Under the pieces are notes generated by a model. The model was not told the origin of the DNA. It saw only the letters and a program-made list of their open reading frames with translations, and did no database searches. Source: CAZNDN01 sp964571815 (GTDB lineage Bacteria > Fibrobacterota > Chitinivibrionia > Chitinivibrionales > WJKA01). From it: DNA of 5,683 nt. The stretch is from contig CAZNDN010000204.1 in the NCBI GenBank assembly GCA_964571815.1, forward strand, positions 1 to 5,683. The letters are read 5' to 3'. This document shows positions 1 to 5,522 of this stretch, one piece after another. Numbering within the stretch: position 1 is the stretch's first letter; every line of letters starts with the position of its first letter. The translations under genes and the position numbers were made by a program.

Positions 1-362
1 CAGGAGACTCCGGAAATATCGAAATAGTAGTAGCGGGGAAGCTCGGAATTGGTGAGCTTGATTTCGATGATATCGTACACCTTGTCACCTTCGCGCGAAA
101 CCACCTGCCCCCTCACCTTCCAATCCTTTCCCTTCTTCCCGCACTGCCGTGAGATGAACTCATACCCGGCCGCCATGCCCTCCTCCCGGGTCTGCGCACC
201 CACGATCACCACGGCATCCTCGTACGAGCCTCCCTCACCCCCTCGATACTCGATCCTGCCCTTCCTCCGGTGCGGGCCCTCCACGATCTTCACACTCTGC
301 CGCGAAACACAGCCCGACAGCATAATCATTCCGGCAAGGCCGGCTACCCATAGTGCACGCAT
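1..362 (-). CDS. Small lipoprotein of unknown function, C-terminus cut by the window edge
   Basis: The minus strand reads open from an ATG at 362 to the window edge, giving 120 codons. The N-terminus is a lipoprotein signal peptide: MRALWVAGLAGMIMLSGC, with lipobox L15-S16-G17 and lipidated Cys18. The product is therefore expected to be exported and anchored in a membrane. The mature part is small, basic and polar, with no further membrane segment. It contains YEDAVVIVGAQT, a KGKDWKVRGQ stretch, KVYDIIEIKL and the terminal YYYFDISGVS. I recall a similar order (YEDAVVI, DWK, YD, YFDI near the C-terminus) in small uncharacterised bacterial proteins, so probably only a few residues are missing, but I cannot confirm this by search. 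The start at 362 is preceded by AAAGGAG (368-374) with a 5-nt spacer. An in-frame ATG at 377 has no good SD. It is divergent from the dehydrogenase operon and probably functionally unrelated to it. No function is assigned. Confidence 0.85.
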   Translation of the reverse strand, partial: MRALWVAGLAGMIMLSGCVSRQSVKIVEGPHRRKGRIEYRGGEGGSYEDAVVIVGAQTREEGMAAGYEFISRQCGKKGKDWKVRGQVVSREGDKVYDIIEIKLTNSELPRYYYFDISGVS

Positions 363-424
363 GATCGCTCCTTTCATGCACCGGCGGCTCTCTCTGCCGC
401 CACAACAAAACCGTCCTCAGTTTC

Positions 425-453
425 TTGCCTTCGTGCCGGATATCAAATATAAC
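425..453 (+). promoter_or_regulatory. Candidate sigma70-like promoter for the E1/transaldolase operon
   Basis: TTGCCT (425-430) and TATAAC (448-453) are separated by exactly 17 nt. They match 4/6 and 5/6 of the sigma70 consensus. Transcription would begin around 460, leaving a leader of about 390 nt before the first operon gene at 850. It overlaps the candidate minus-strand promoter, so the two would compete for RNA polymerase. I found no better-matching box pair closer to 850. Confidence 0.4.
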
Positions 454-475
454 CTAATGAGACGACCCCGGTCCA
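446..475 (-). promoter_or_regulatory. Candidate sigma70-like promoter for the lipoprotein gene
   Basis: On the minus strand, TGGACC (470-475) lies 18 nt upstream of TATATT (446-451). They match 4/6 and 5/6 of the sigma70 consensus. Transcription would start near 438, giving a leader of about 75 nt before the lipoprotein start. The boxes sit in the only clearly AT-rich pocket of this part of the gap and overlap the candidate plus-strand promoter. This is a reading by eye; the -35 box is weak. Confidence 0.35.
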
Positions 476-507
476 TACCCGGCTGGACGACGACACCGGT
501 TCCAGCC
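471..507 (+). other. Two mutually exclusive hairpins in the leader
   Basis: GTCCA (471-475) can pair with TGGAC (484-488). Alternatively GGCTGGA (481-487) pairs perfectly with TCCAGCC (501-507) across a 13-nt loop. The two stems share bases 484-487, so only one can form at a time. They begin about 10 nt downstream of the predicted plus-strand start site. The arrangement is compatible with a regulatory RNA switch, but short stems of this kind also arise by chance in GC-rich DNA. Confidence 0.25.
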
Positions 508-687
508 TCGCCGCACCGGCTCTATCCCGACCACTGCATCCCCCTTCCTGCTCGACGGCCCGGCGACGGCGACCGACGGGGATGCGGAGCTGCCCCACCT
601 GCCCGTACGTATCAACTACCCCTGCCCTCCATTATTTTTCATAGGATACGCCCGGCGCTTTTTCGCCGGTGCCCGGAGGGGGGGGTA

Positions 688-807
688 ATGTATGCAATGA
701 GGCACGGGCCCTCACCTGCTCTCGAAGATTTCCGACTCGGGCAACGACGACCCGCGGCGCCTCAAGCGTCTCCGGTACCCGACACCCGCGCCCGGGGTTT
801 TTCGTAA
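688..807 (+). CDS. Doubtful 39-codon leader ORF
   Basis: An ATG at 688 lies 8 nt after a GGAGG sequence (675-679) that runs into a G8 tract. It opens a 39-residue frame ending in TAA at 805-807, just 42 nt before the E1 alpha start. The peptide (MYAMRHGPSPALEDF at its N-terminus) is rich in Pro, Arg and Ala and resembles no family I know. A weak 4-bp stem (785-796) followed by TTTTT (798-802) overlaps its last codons, an arrangement seen in attenuators. The only real support is the SD-like sequence and the position. It may equally be a chance ORF. Confidence 0.15.
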   Translation: MYAMRHGPSPALEDFRLGQRRPAAPQASPVPDTRARGFS

Positions 808-849
808 GGAAACGGAGCGTCTCGAACACGGCCGGCCGAAAGGACGACG

Positions 850-1809
850 ATGTACACACGGGAGTTCCTCCTCGGTCTCTATCGCACGGCGGCAACGATT
901 CGTGCATTTGAGCTGCGGTGCGTTGCACTGCACGACGAGGGCCTGATCAGGGGCTACTACCATCCGTATCTCGGCGAAGAAGCCGTTGCCGTGGGAGGGT
1001 GTGCCGCTCTGGAGCAGCGTGACTATATTGTCAGCACCCACCGCGGACACGGACACTGCATCGCCCGCGGCGCCCGGATCAACGAGATGATGGCGGAGAT
1101 ACTGGGTAAGAAAGCCGGCTACTGCCTGGGGCTCGGGGGGTCGATGCATATCGCCGATCCCGAAACCGGCAACCTCGGGGCCAACGGAATCGTCGGGGGC
1201 GGCATTGCCATGGGTGTGGGCGCGGCGCTGGGAGCAACGCTGCGCGGAGAAGATCGCGTGTGCGCGGTGTTTTTCTCCGACGGCGCTTCCAATAACGGAA
1301 TTTTTCCCGAGTCGCTCAACCTGGCCGCCGTGTGGAACGCCCCGGTGATCTTCGTGCTGGAAAACAACCACTATGCGGTCTGCACCCCGGCGGAGGAGTC
1401 CTGCAGGAGCCGCGACCTGCACAAAATCGGAGAAGGGTATGCCGTCGATAACGACAAAGTGGACGGCAACGACGCGCTCGCGATGTACGAGCGCATGAAG
1501 CGGGCCGTGTCGGTCTGCCGGGCGGGAAAGGGCCCGGTGCTGCTGGAAGCAAAAACCTATCGCCACGGCGGACACCATGTCAACGATCCGGGCACGTACA
1601 TGCCCCGGGAGCGGCTGGAGCACTACAAGTCCCGGGACCCGCTCACGGTCATCAGGAAGTATCTCCGCCGGACGGATGAAGCCGGCGAGAAGGATGCGGA
1701 TCGTATCGATCGTGAAGCGCGGGAGGCGGCCGACCAAGCAGTTGCGTTCGCCGGGGCGGCCGCACCGCTCTCCGTCGAAGAGTTCTCTCAAATGGTGGAG
1801 CGGTACTGA
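850..1809 (+). CDS. ThDP-dependent 2-oxoacid/acetoin dehydrogenase E1, alpha subunit
   Basis: At 319 residues this is a full-length E1 alpha of the pyruvate/acetoin dehydrogenase type. Such subunits form an alpha2-beta2 enzyme that uses ThDP and Mg2+ to decarboxylate a 2-oxoacid, or cleave acetoin, and pass the acyl group to lipoylated E2 in the cytoplasm. Visible motifs are GEEAVAVG (42-49), HRGHGH (64-69), the glycine-rich LGLGGSMHIAD segment (93-103), and the ThDP/Mg motif SDG (143-145) closing at ENN (171-173). A phosphorylation-loop-like YRHGGHHVNDPG lies at 237-248. The HRGHGH form resembles acetoin dehydrogenase AcoA more than classical PdhA, but substrate cannot be read from sequence. 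Two oddities are SDG in place of the usual GDG, and His243 where many relatives have Ser after the loop histidine. The start at 850 has AAAGGA (839-844) with a 5-nt spacer. Its stop overlaps the beta-subunit start by one base. Confidence 0.93.
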   Translation: MYTREFLLGLYRTAATIRAFELRCVALHDEGLIRGYYHPYLGEEAVAVGGCAALEQRDYIVSTHRGHGHCIARGARINEMMAEILGKKAGYCLGLGGSMHIADPETGNLGANGIVGGGIAMGVGAALGATLRGEDRVCAVFFSDGASNNGIFPESLNLAAVWNAPVIFVLENNHYAVCTPAEESCRSRDLHKIGEGYAVDNDKVDGNDALAMYERMKRAVSVCRAGKGPVLLEAKTYRHGGHHVNDPGTYMPRERLEHYKSRDPLTVIRKYLRRTDEAGEKDADRIDREAREAADQAVAFAGAAAPLSVEEFSQMVERY

Positions 1810-2795
1810 TGCCCGTGCGCGAGATGACCTACCGGGAGTCCCTCAACGAAGCGCTGCGCCGCGAGATGCGGCGCGATCCGACCGTGTTTCTCATGGGCGA
1901 GAACATCGGGGCCCGAGGCGGTTCGTTCAAAGTCACGGCCGGGCTGCTGGATGAGTTCGGGCCGCGAAGAGTAATCGACACGCCCCTGGCGGAAGCCGCA
2001 TTCACGGGAGCCGGTATCGGCGCGGCACTTACCGGCATGCGCCCCGTGGTGGAAATCCTTTTCGTGGATTTCACGACGCTGGTGATGGATCAAATGGTCA
2101 ACCAGGCGGCCAAACGCCGGTTCATGACACAGGGGAAGGGGAAGGTTCCACTGGTACTCAGGACCCAGGGCGGGTCGGGTACCGGTCTCTCGGCCCAGCA
2201 CTCACAGAGTCTCGAGGCCTGGTTCTATCACGTGCCGGGCCTGCGGCTTGTCATGCCGTCCACGGCCCACGATGCCGGCGGGCTCTTGACCAGCGCAATA
2301 CGCTGCGACGACCCGGTAGTTTTCATCGAACACAAGCTGCTCTATCAAACCCGGTCGAGTGTGCCCGATGAAGACTACTGCATTGCGCTGGGGAAAGCCG
2401 ATGTCAAGCGCGAGGGCGGAGACGTTACGCTGATTGCCTGGTCCAACATGGTGCATCGCTGCCTTGCCGCGGCCGGGCGCGCAGCCGGCGAGGGTATCGA
2501 TGTCGAAGTGGTGGACCCCCGCACGCTTTCTCCGCTGGATACGGAGACGATTCTGGAATCGGTGCGCAAAACCGGCCGCGCGGTGATCGCGCAGGAAGCC
2601 GTTCGTCGGGGAGGCGTCGCCTCCGACATCGTCTCGATTATCCAGCGGGAGACGTGGCGGGAACTCAAGGCGCCCGTGGCAATCACGGCGGGAAAGAATA
2701 CACCGGTACCGTTCAATGCAGCGCTCGAGGCGGTATGTGTGCCGAATGAAGACGACATTTTTCGCGCAGTCAACGAAACGGTGCATTTCTCCTGA
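1809..2795 (+). CDS. ThDP-dependent 2-oxoacid/acetoin dehydrogenase E1, beta subunit
   Basis: This 328-residue protein is a complete E1 beta and the partner of the preceding subunit. Typical segments appear in order: MTYRESLNEAL (6-16), GGSFKVTAGL (37-46), and DTPLAE (57-62), whose Glu62 is the expected activator of the ThDP aminopyrimidine. These are followed by the catalytic-histidine motif QHSQSLEAWF (130-139, His131), HVPGLRLVMPST (141-152), EHKLLYQ (174-180), VDPRTLSPLD (235-244) and the C-terminal TPVPFNAALE (298-307). The HSQSLEAWF and EHKLLY wording is close to acetoin dehydrogenase AcoB and other bacterial PdhB-like proteins. The ATG at 1809 overlaps the alpha stop in TGATG, with GGTGGAG just upstream inside the alpha gene, so translation is coupled. 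An internal ATG at 1824 is a less likely alternative. The next gene begins directly after its stop. No lipoyl or E2 domain is fused here. Confidence 0.93.
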   Translation: MPVREMTYRESLNEALRREMRRDPTVFLMGENIGARGGSFKVTAGLLDEFGPRRVIDTPLAEAAFTGAGIGAALTGMRPVVEILFVDFTTLVMDQMVNQAAKRRFMTQGKGKVPLVLRTQGGSGTGLSAQHSQSLEAWFYHVPGLRLVMPSTAHDAGGLLTSAIRCDDPVVFIEHKLLYQTRSSVPDEDYCIALGKADVKREGGDVTLIAWSNMVHRCLAAAGRAAGEGIDVEVVDPRTLSPLDTETILESVRKTGRAVIAQEAVRRGGVASDIVSIIQRETWRELKAPVAITAGKNTPVPFNAALEAVCVPNEDDIFRAVNETVHFS

Positions 2796-4064
2796 ATGCC
2801 GGCGGGCTTCCAATCCGATGACAACGTCATGAGCCTCCATGTTCTTGAAAAGCTGCAGCGGACCAACCCGCGGTGTGAAATCTGGTGGGACTCTTCTCCC
2901 CTGCTCTACGAGCACTGGGCCGCCGGGATGGTCCGTGAAGCTCCCTCGGCACAGAAGGACCTCCGTCGCCGGCAGTTGCGGCGGCTGTTCGACCCGCACC
3001 ACCCCGAATCCATGTTGTTCCGGGGCGTGACCACCAACCCGCCCCTGAACCACCGCGTGATAAGAGAGCAGCCCGGAGAGTGGGCCGCGTACGTGCGGGA
3101 GATGATCCGCGCGCATCCCGGTCTTTCGGTGGATGAAGCGTTTCGGCTCATGTACAAGGAGATTATCCGCCGCGGCGCCGCAATGATTCTTCCCCTGTGG
3201 CATGAATCGAACCATCGCTACGGCTATATCTGCGGGCAACTGGATCCCCGGCTGGCGTTTGATTACGACAGGATGCTGGAGCAGGCACTGGAAATCGCCG
3301 CCCTGGCGCCCAACGTGCTTGTCAAGTGTCCCGGTTCCCGTGAAGGGTACCGGCTGATCGAAGAGCTTACGGCCCGGGGAATCGGCACCAACAACACCAC
3401 TTCGTTCTGTGTGCCCCAATACCTCGCGTGCATGGAGGCCGTGTCGAGGGGTCTGGCACGGGCCAGGGCCAACCGCGTCGATCCGGGCCGCTGGCGCTCG
3501 GTGATCACGCACATGTCCGACCGTTTCGGCTCCCTCGGTCACCTGCACGAACAGGCCCGCGATTGCGGCCTTCAACTCACCGAATCGGATATCAGGTGGG
3601 CCGAAGTCGCCATTTTCAAGCGCGCATACCACTGGGGGCGCCGGCATAATCACCCCAGCAAAATGCTCATGTGCAGCATGCGCATGGGACCGGAGCTGGG
3701 CGACGGTTACCAGGCGACGTGGCACATGGAGAAGGTCGCCGGCGCCGATATCGTCTTCACGTGTCCCCCGGCCTACATCCGCCGGCTCATGCACGCCGAA
3801 GACCGACTCAGGGAGTTCAACCCGTCGGCAATCGACGAGCCCGTGCCGGAGGAAGTTTTGGCGAAGCTAATGAAACTGCCCTATTTTGTGCAGTCGTACG
3901 AATACGACGGAATGAGCGAAGAGGAGTTCGGCCGCTACGCTTCGTTTGTCGGCACGGCCTCGGAGTTTTCGCACGCAATCGAAGCAATGATTGATTTCAC
4001 GGCACGGCAGTTCGAAGCATCCGGCCGGCCGCGGGTGAAACACCCGCGGCCCTCAGTGCCGTAG
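2796..4064 (+). CDS. Long transaldolase-family protein with a fructose-6-phosphate-aldolase-like active site
   Basis: Transaldolases use a Schiff-base lysine to transfer or release a dihydroxyacetone unit from a ketose phosphate. Aligned by eye with E. coli TalB, the protein keeps Asp32 in WWDSSPL (TalB D17), GVTTNPPL at 77-84 with Asn81 (N35), and Lys177 in VLVKCPGS (K132). It also keeps Asn199 and Thr201 in GTNNTTSF (N154, T156), Arg243 in HMSDRFG (R181), and Ser294/Arg296 in MCSMRMG (S226, R228). The TalB acid/base Glu96 falls at Gln148 in GQLDPRLAFD, as in the FSA-type aldolases (Gln59), and TalB Phe178 appears as Met240. At 422 residues it exceeds TalB (317) and FSA (about 220). Much of the excess is a charged insert between Asp32 and the TTN motif, plus a C-terminal extension. 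The start at 2796 directly follows the beta-subunit stop; ATG 2829 (MSLHVLEKL) is a reasonable alternative, and neither has a clear SD. Exact substrate and aldolase versus transferase activity are unknown. Confidence 0.85.
   Translation: MPAGFQSDDNVMSLHVLEKLQRTNPRCEIWWDSSPLLYEHWAAGMVREAPSAQKDLRRRQLRRLFDPHHPESMLFRGVTTNPPLNHRVIREQPGEWAAYVREMIRAHPGLSVDEAFRLMYKEIIRRGAAMILPLWHESNHRYGYICGQLDPRLAFDYDRMLEQALEIAALAPNVLVKCPGSREGYRLIEELTARGIGTNNTTSFCVPQYLACMEAVSRGLARARANRVDPGRWRSVITHMSDRFGSLGHLHEQARDCGLQLTESDIRWAEVAIFKRAYHWGRRHNHPSKMLMCSMRMGPELGDGYQATWHMEKVAGADIVFTCPPAYIRRLMHAEDRLREFNPSAIDEPVPEEVLAKLMKLPYFVQSYEYDGMSEEEFGRYASFVGTASEFSHAIEAMIDFTARQFEASGRPRVKHPRPSVP
4027..4051 (+). other. Perfect 11-bp inverted repeat (hairpin) in the 3' end of the transaldolase gene
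   Basis: GGCCGCGGGTG (4027-4037), an AAA loop (4038-4040) and CACCCGCGGCC (4041-4051) form a perfect GC-rich stem that ends 10 nt before the TAG stop (4062-4064). No T tract follows, so it is not a classical intrinsic terminator. It lies between the tightly coupled three-gene block and the kinase gene, where such a stem could protect the upstream mRNA or lower downstream transcription. It is also a likely source of the odd basic, proline-rich tail (GRPRVKHPRPSVP) of the transaldolase homologue. Confidence 0.75.
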
Positions 4065-4106
4065 CAAAAACCGTATCGTACAATGTTGCCCCAACAAGGA
4101 GCATCC

Positions 4107-5051
4107 ATGAACAAGACCATCCTCTCGTTCGGCGAGATTCTCTGGGATATCCTGCCCGACCGGACCGTCCTCGGGGGCGCGCCGTTCAACTTCGCCTACC
4201 GGGCCCACGATCTCGGGTATCGCTGCGCCATGATAAGCCGTGTCGGCAACGACCGGCTCGGCGAGAAAGCCCTGCGGGCAATGACCGCGCTGGGACTGGA
4301 CACCTCATTGGTGCAGCACGACGACAGACTGCCGACCGGTACGGTCAAGGTCGTATTCGACACCCGGGGTGTGCCCGACTACGATATCATTCCCGATGTT
4401 GCCTACGACAACATACAACTGAGCCCCGGAATCGAACGCGCCGCTTCGGAGGCCGACGCTCTCTGTTTCGGTGTGCTTGCCCAGCGACGGGAGACCTCGC
4501 GGCGCACGCTGAGATCCCTGATCCGGTCGGCCGGTCACGCTCTGAAATTTCTCGATATCAACCTGAGAAAGGAGTGCTTCACCGAAGAAACAATCGGCTA
4601 TTCGCTGGAGGAGGCCGACGTGCTGAAGCTCAACGAGGACGAAGCGGTCACGCTCTCGCGGATGTTGTCCCCGGGTGTCGAAGCGCTGCCCGAAATCTGC
4701 GAAAAGATTATCGACACGTGCTCCCTCAGGCACTGCCTCGTCACCCTCGGTCCCCGGGGAGCCTTCGCGGCATCCGCCTCGGGCGAGCGCGTGTATACAC
4801 CGGGCATCGACGTTCCCATTGCGGATACGGTCGGCTCGGGCGACGCCTTCTCGGCGGGGTTTCTGACGAAGCTGCTCGATGGAGCCTCGCTGAAAGAGGC
4901 CTGTGCGTACGGCAACGTGCTGGGCACCGTGGTCGCAACGCAGCAGGGCGCCACCGCAGCGGTCGGCACGGAAGACATTCGTCGTCTCTCGGCCGACAAT
5001 CTCCCGCGGCTTGTCGACCAATCTCTGGCGAAGCCGAACGAGCGATTATGA
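4107..5051 (+). CDS. PfkB-family carbohydrate kinase, fructokinase-like
   Basis: The 314-residue product is a complete ribokinase/PfkB-family enzyme that phosphorylates a sugar with ATP in the cytoplasm. Motifs are an N-terminal SFGEILWDILP (7-17), the sugar-binding GGAPFNFAYRAHDLG (23-37), SRVGNDRLGE (44-53), and the NXXE metal-binding motif NEDE (176-179). These are followed by VTLGPRGA (212-219) and the second PfkB signature DTVGSGD (240-246), with Asp246 as expected catalytic base, then AYGN (267-270). The GGAPFNFA form and the short GEILWD start resemble fructokinases, but the exact sugar is not determined by these motifs. The start at 4107 is chosen because AAGGAG (4096-4101) precedes it by 5 nt and the protein then begins MNKTILSFGE. 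A longer frame from 4083 would add eight residues with no SD. It lies 42 nt after the transaldolase gene, so it may be co-transcribed with separate translation. Confidence 0.92.
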   Translation: MNKTILSFGEILWDILPDRTVLGGAPFNFAYRAHDLGYRCAMISRVGNDRLGEKALRAMTALGLDTSLVQHDDRLPTGTVKVVFDTRGVPDYDIIPDVAYDNIQLSPGIERAASEADALCFGVLAQRRETSRRTLRSLIRSAGHALKFLDINLRKECFTEETIGYSLEEADVLKLNEDEAVTLSRMLSPGVEALPEICEKIIDTCSLRHCLVTLGPRGAFAASASGERVYTPGIDVPIADTVGSGDAFSAGFLTKLLDGASLKEACAYGNVLGTVVATQQGATAAVGTEDIRRLSADNLPRLVDQSLAKPNERL

Positions 5052-5101
5052 GTGTCTCTCCCGGCTTCGAACACTACCGGCCGGCCCAACCGGAGTGGTG
5101 A
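5048..5101 (+). CDS. Possible 17-residue ORF overlapping the kinase stop
   Basis: The kinase stop lies in an ATGA (5048-5051), the classical stop-start overlap of coupled genes. The overlapping ATG opens a frame encoding MSVSPGFEHYRPAQPEW before TGA at 5099-5101. No good SD precedes it and the peptide matches nothing I know. It could be a coupled microprotein, the remnant of a decayed downstream gene, or chance. Confidence 0.15.
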   Translation: MSVSPGFEHYRPAQPEW

Positions 5102-5177
5102 AAAATGGTACTTTCTTGCGTGATCGGACGAGAGTACGAACCAACCACCGGAATACCGGTACGAAAAGGAGGAAACG

Positions 5178-5522
5178 ATGTCGGACTGTCTTTTCTGCAA
5201 GATCATCAAGGGAGAGATTCCTTCTGAGAAGGTGTACGAAGACGAGAACACGCTGGCGTTTCGGGACATCAAGCCCCAGGCGCCGACCCACGTGCTCGTC
5301 ATCCCCCGCGACCACTACGCATCGGTGCACGAAGTGCCTTCCGAGCGCATGGGGCTGATCAGCGAAGTGTTTGCCGCGGTCAAGCAGGTAGTAGCCAGGG
5401 AAAAGCTTACCGTCGAGGGCTACCGGCTGGTAATCAATTTCGGGAGCAACGCCGGCCAGCTTGTCGATCACATCCACGTGCATGTCCTCGGCGGACGGGC
5501 CATGCAGTGGCCGCCGGGATAG
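5178..5522 (+). CDS. hinT: HIT-family nucleotide hydrolase, HinT type
   Basis: The 114-residue protein is a complete histidine-triad protein of the HinT branch. HinT homologues are dimeric cytoplasmic enzymes that hydrolyse purine nucleoside phosphoramidates and aminoacyl-adenylates. Visible are the N-terminal CLFCKIIKGEIPSEKVYED (4-22), with two cysteines common in bacterial members, AFRDIKPQAPTHVLVIPR (27-44) and the substrate-loop sequence NFGSNAGQLVDH (87-98). The triad HIHVHVLGG follows (98-106, with His98, His100 and His102), then the typical end GRAMQWPPG. Length and all landmarks are normal. The start has a near-ideal SD, AAGGAGG (5166-5172), with a 5-nt spacer. It lies 126 nt after the kinase. 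HinT is a housekeeping protein found in many contexts, so adjacency does not by itself link it to the sugar genes. Confidence 0.95.
   Translation: MSDCLFCKIIKGEIPSEKVYEDENTLAFRDIKPQAPTHVLVIPRDHYASVHEVPSERMGLISEVFAAVKQVVAREKLTVEGYRLVINFGSNAGQLVDHIHVHVLGGRAMQWPPG

Larger units (their letters stand above)
363..849. other. 487-nt divergent intergenic region and long plus-strand leader
   Basis: No convincing gene lies here. The open frames crossing it have proline/arginine-rich composition, no family features and, apart from the doubtful 688-807 ORF noted separately, no good SD. The region holds the two overlapping promoter candidates (425-475), a pair of alternative hairpins (471-507), and a GC hairpin at 652-669 (CCGGCG, loop CTTTTT, CGCCGG). 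It also holds a run of eight G (678-685) and a weak 4-bp stem followed by five T (785-802). I do not recognise a known riboswitch class. No tRNA or mobile-element remnant was seen. Confidence 0.7.

Noticed and set aside
652..669. CCGGCG/CGCCGG hairpin as a terminator
   Set aside because: The T-run lies in the loop, not after the stem, and no T tract follows on either strand.
49..807. 252-codon plus-strand frame crossing the lipoprotein gene and the intergenic region
   Set aside because: Its first half is antisense to the lipoprotein gene, which has a lipobox and SD. The composition is Pro/Arg/Ser-rich without family features. Only its last 39 codons, with a nearby SD-like site, are kept as a doubtful ORF.
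712..1791. 359-codon open frame on the minus strand opposite E1 alpha
   Set aside because: It is a shadow of the E1 alpha gene, with no recognisable motif and no SD-supported start.
1809..2795. Split transketolase or sulfoquinovose-pathway transketolase subunits as an alternative to E1 alpha/beta
   Set aside because: Both proteins carry E1-specific motifs (HRGHGH, E1-type GHHVNDPG loop, HSQSLEAWF, DTPLAE) and fit acetoin/pyruvate dehydrogenase E1 better than transketolase halves.
2202..3794. 530-codon open frame on the minus strand opposite E1 beta and the transaldolase homologue
   Set aside because: It is antisense to two genes with clear family motifs. Its product has low-complexity His/Arg/Gly-rich composition and no domain. 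Long antisense frames are common in GC-rich genes.
4305..5302. Minus-strand frames of 238 and 234 codons opposite the kinase
   Set aside because: They lie opposite a kinase with intact PfkB signatures and encode no recognisable domain.
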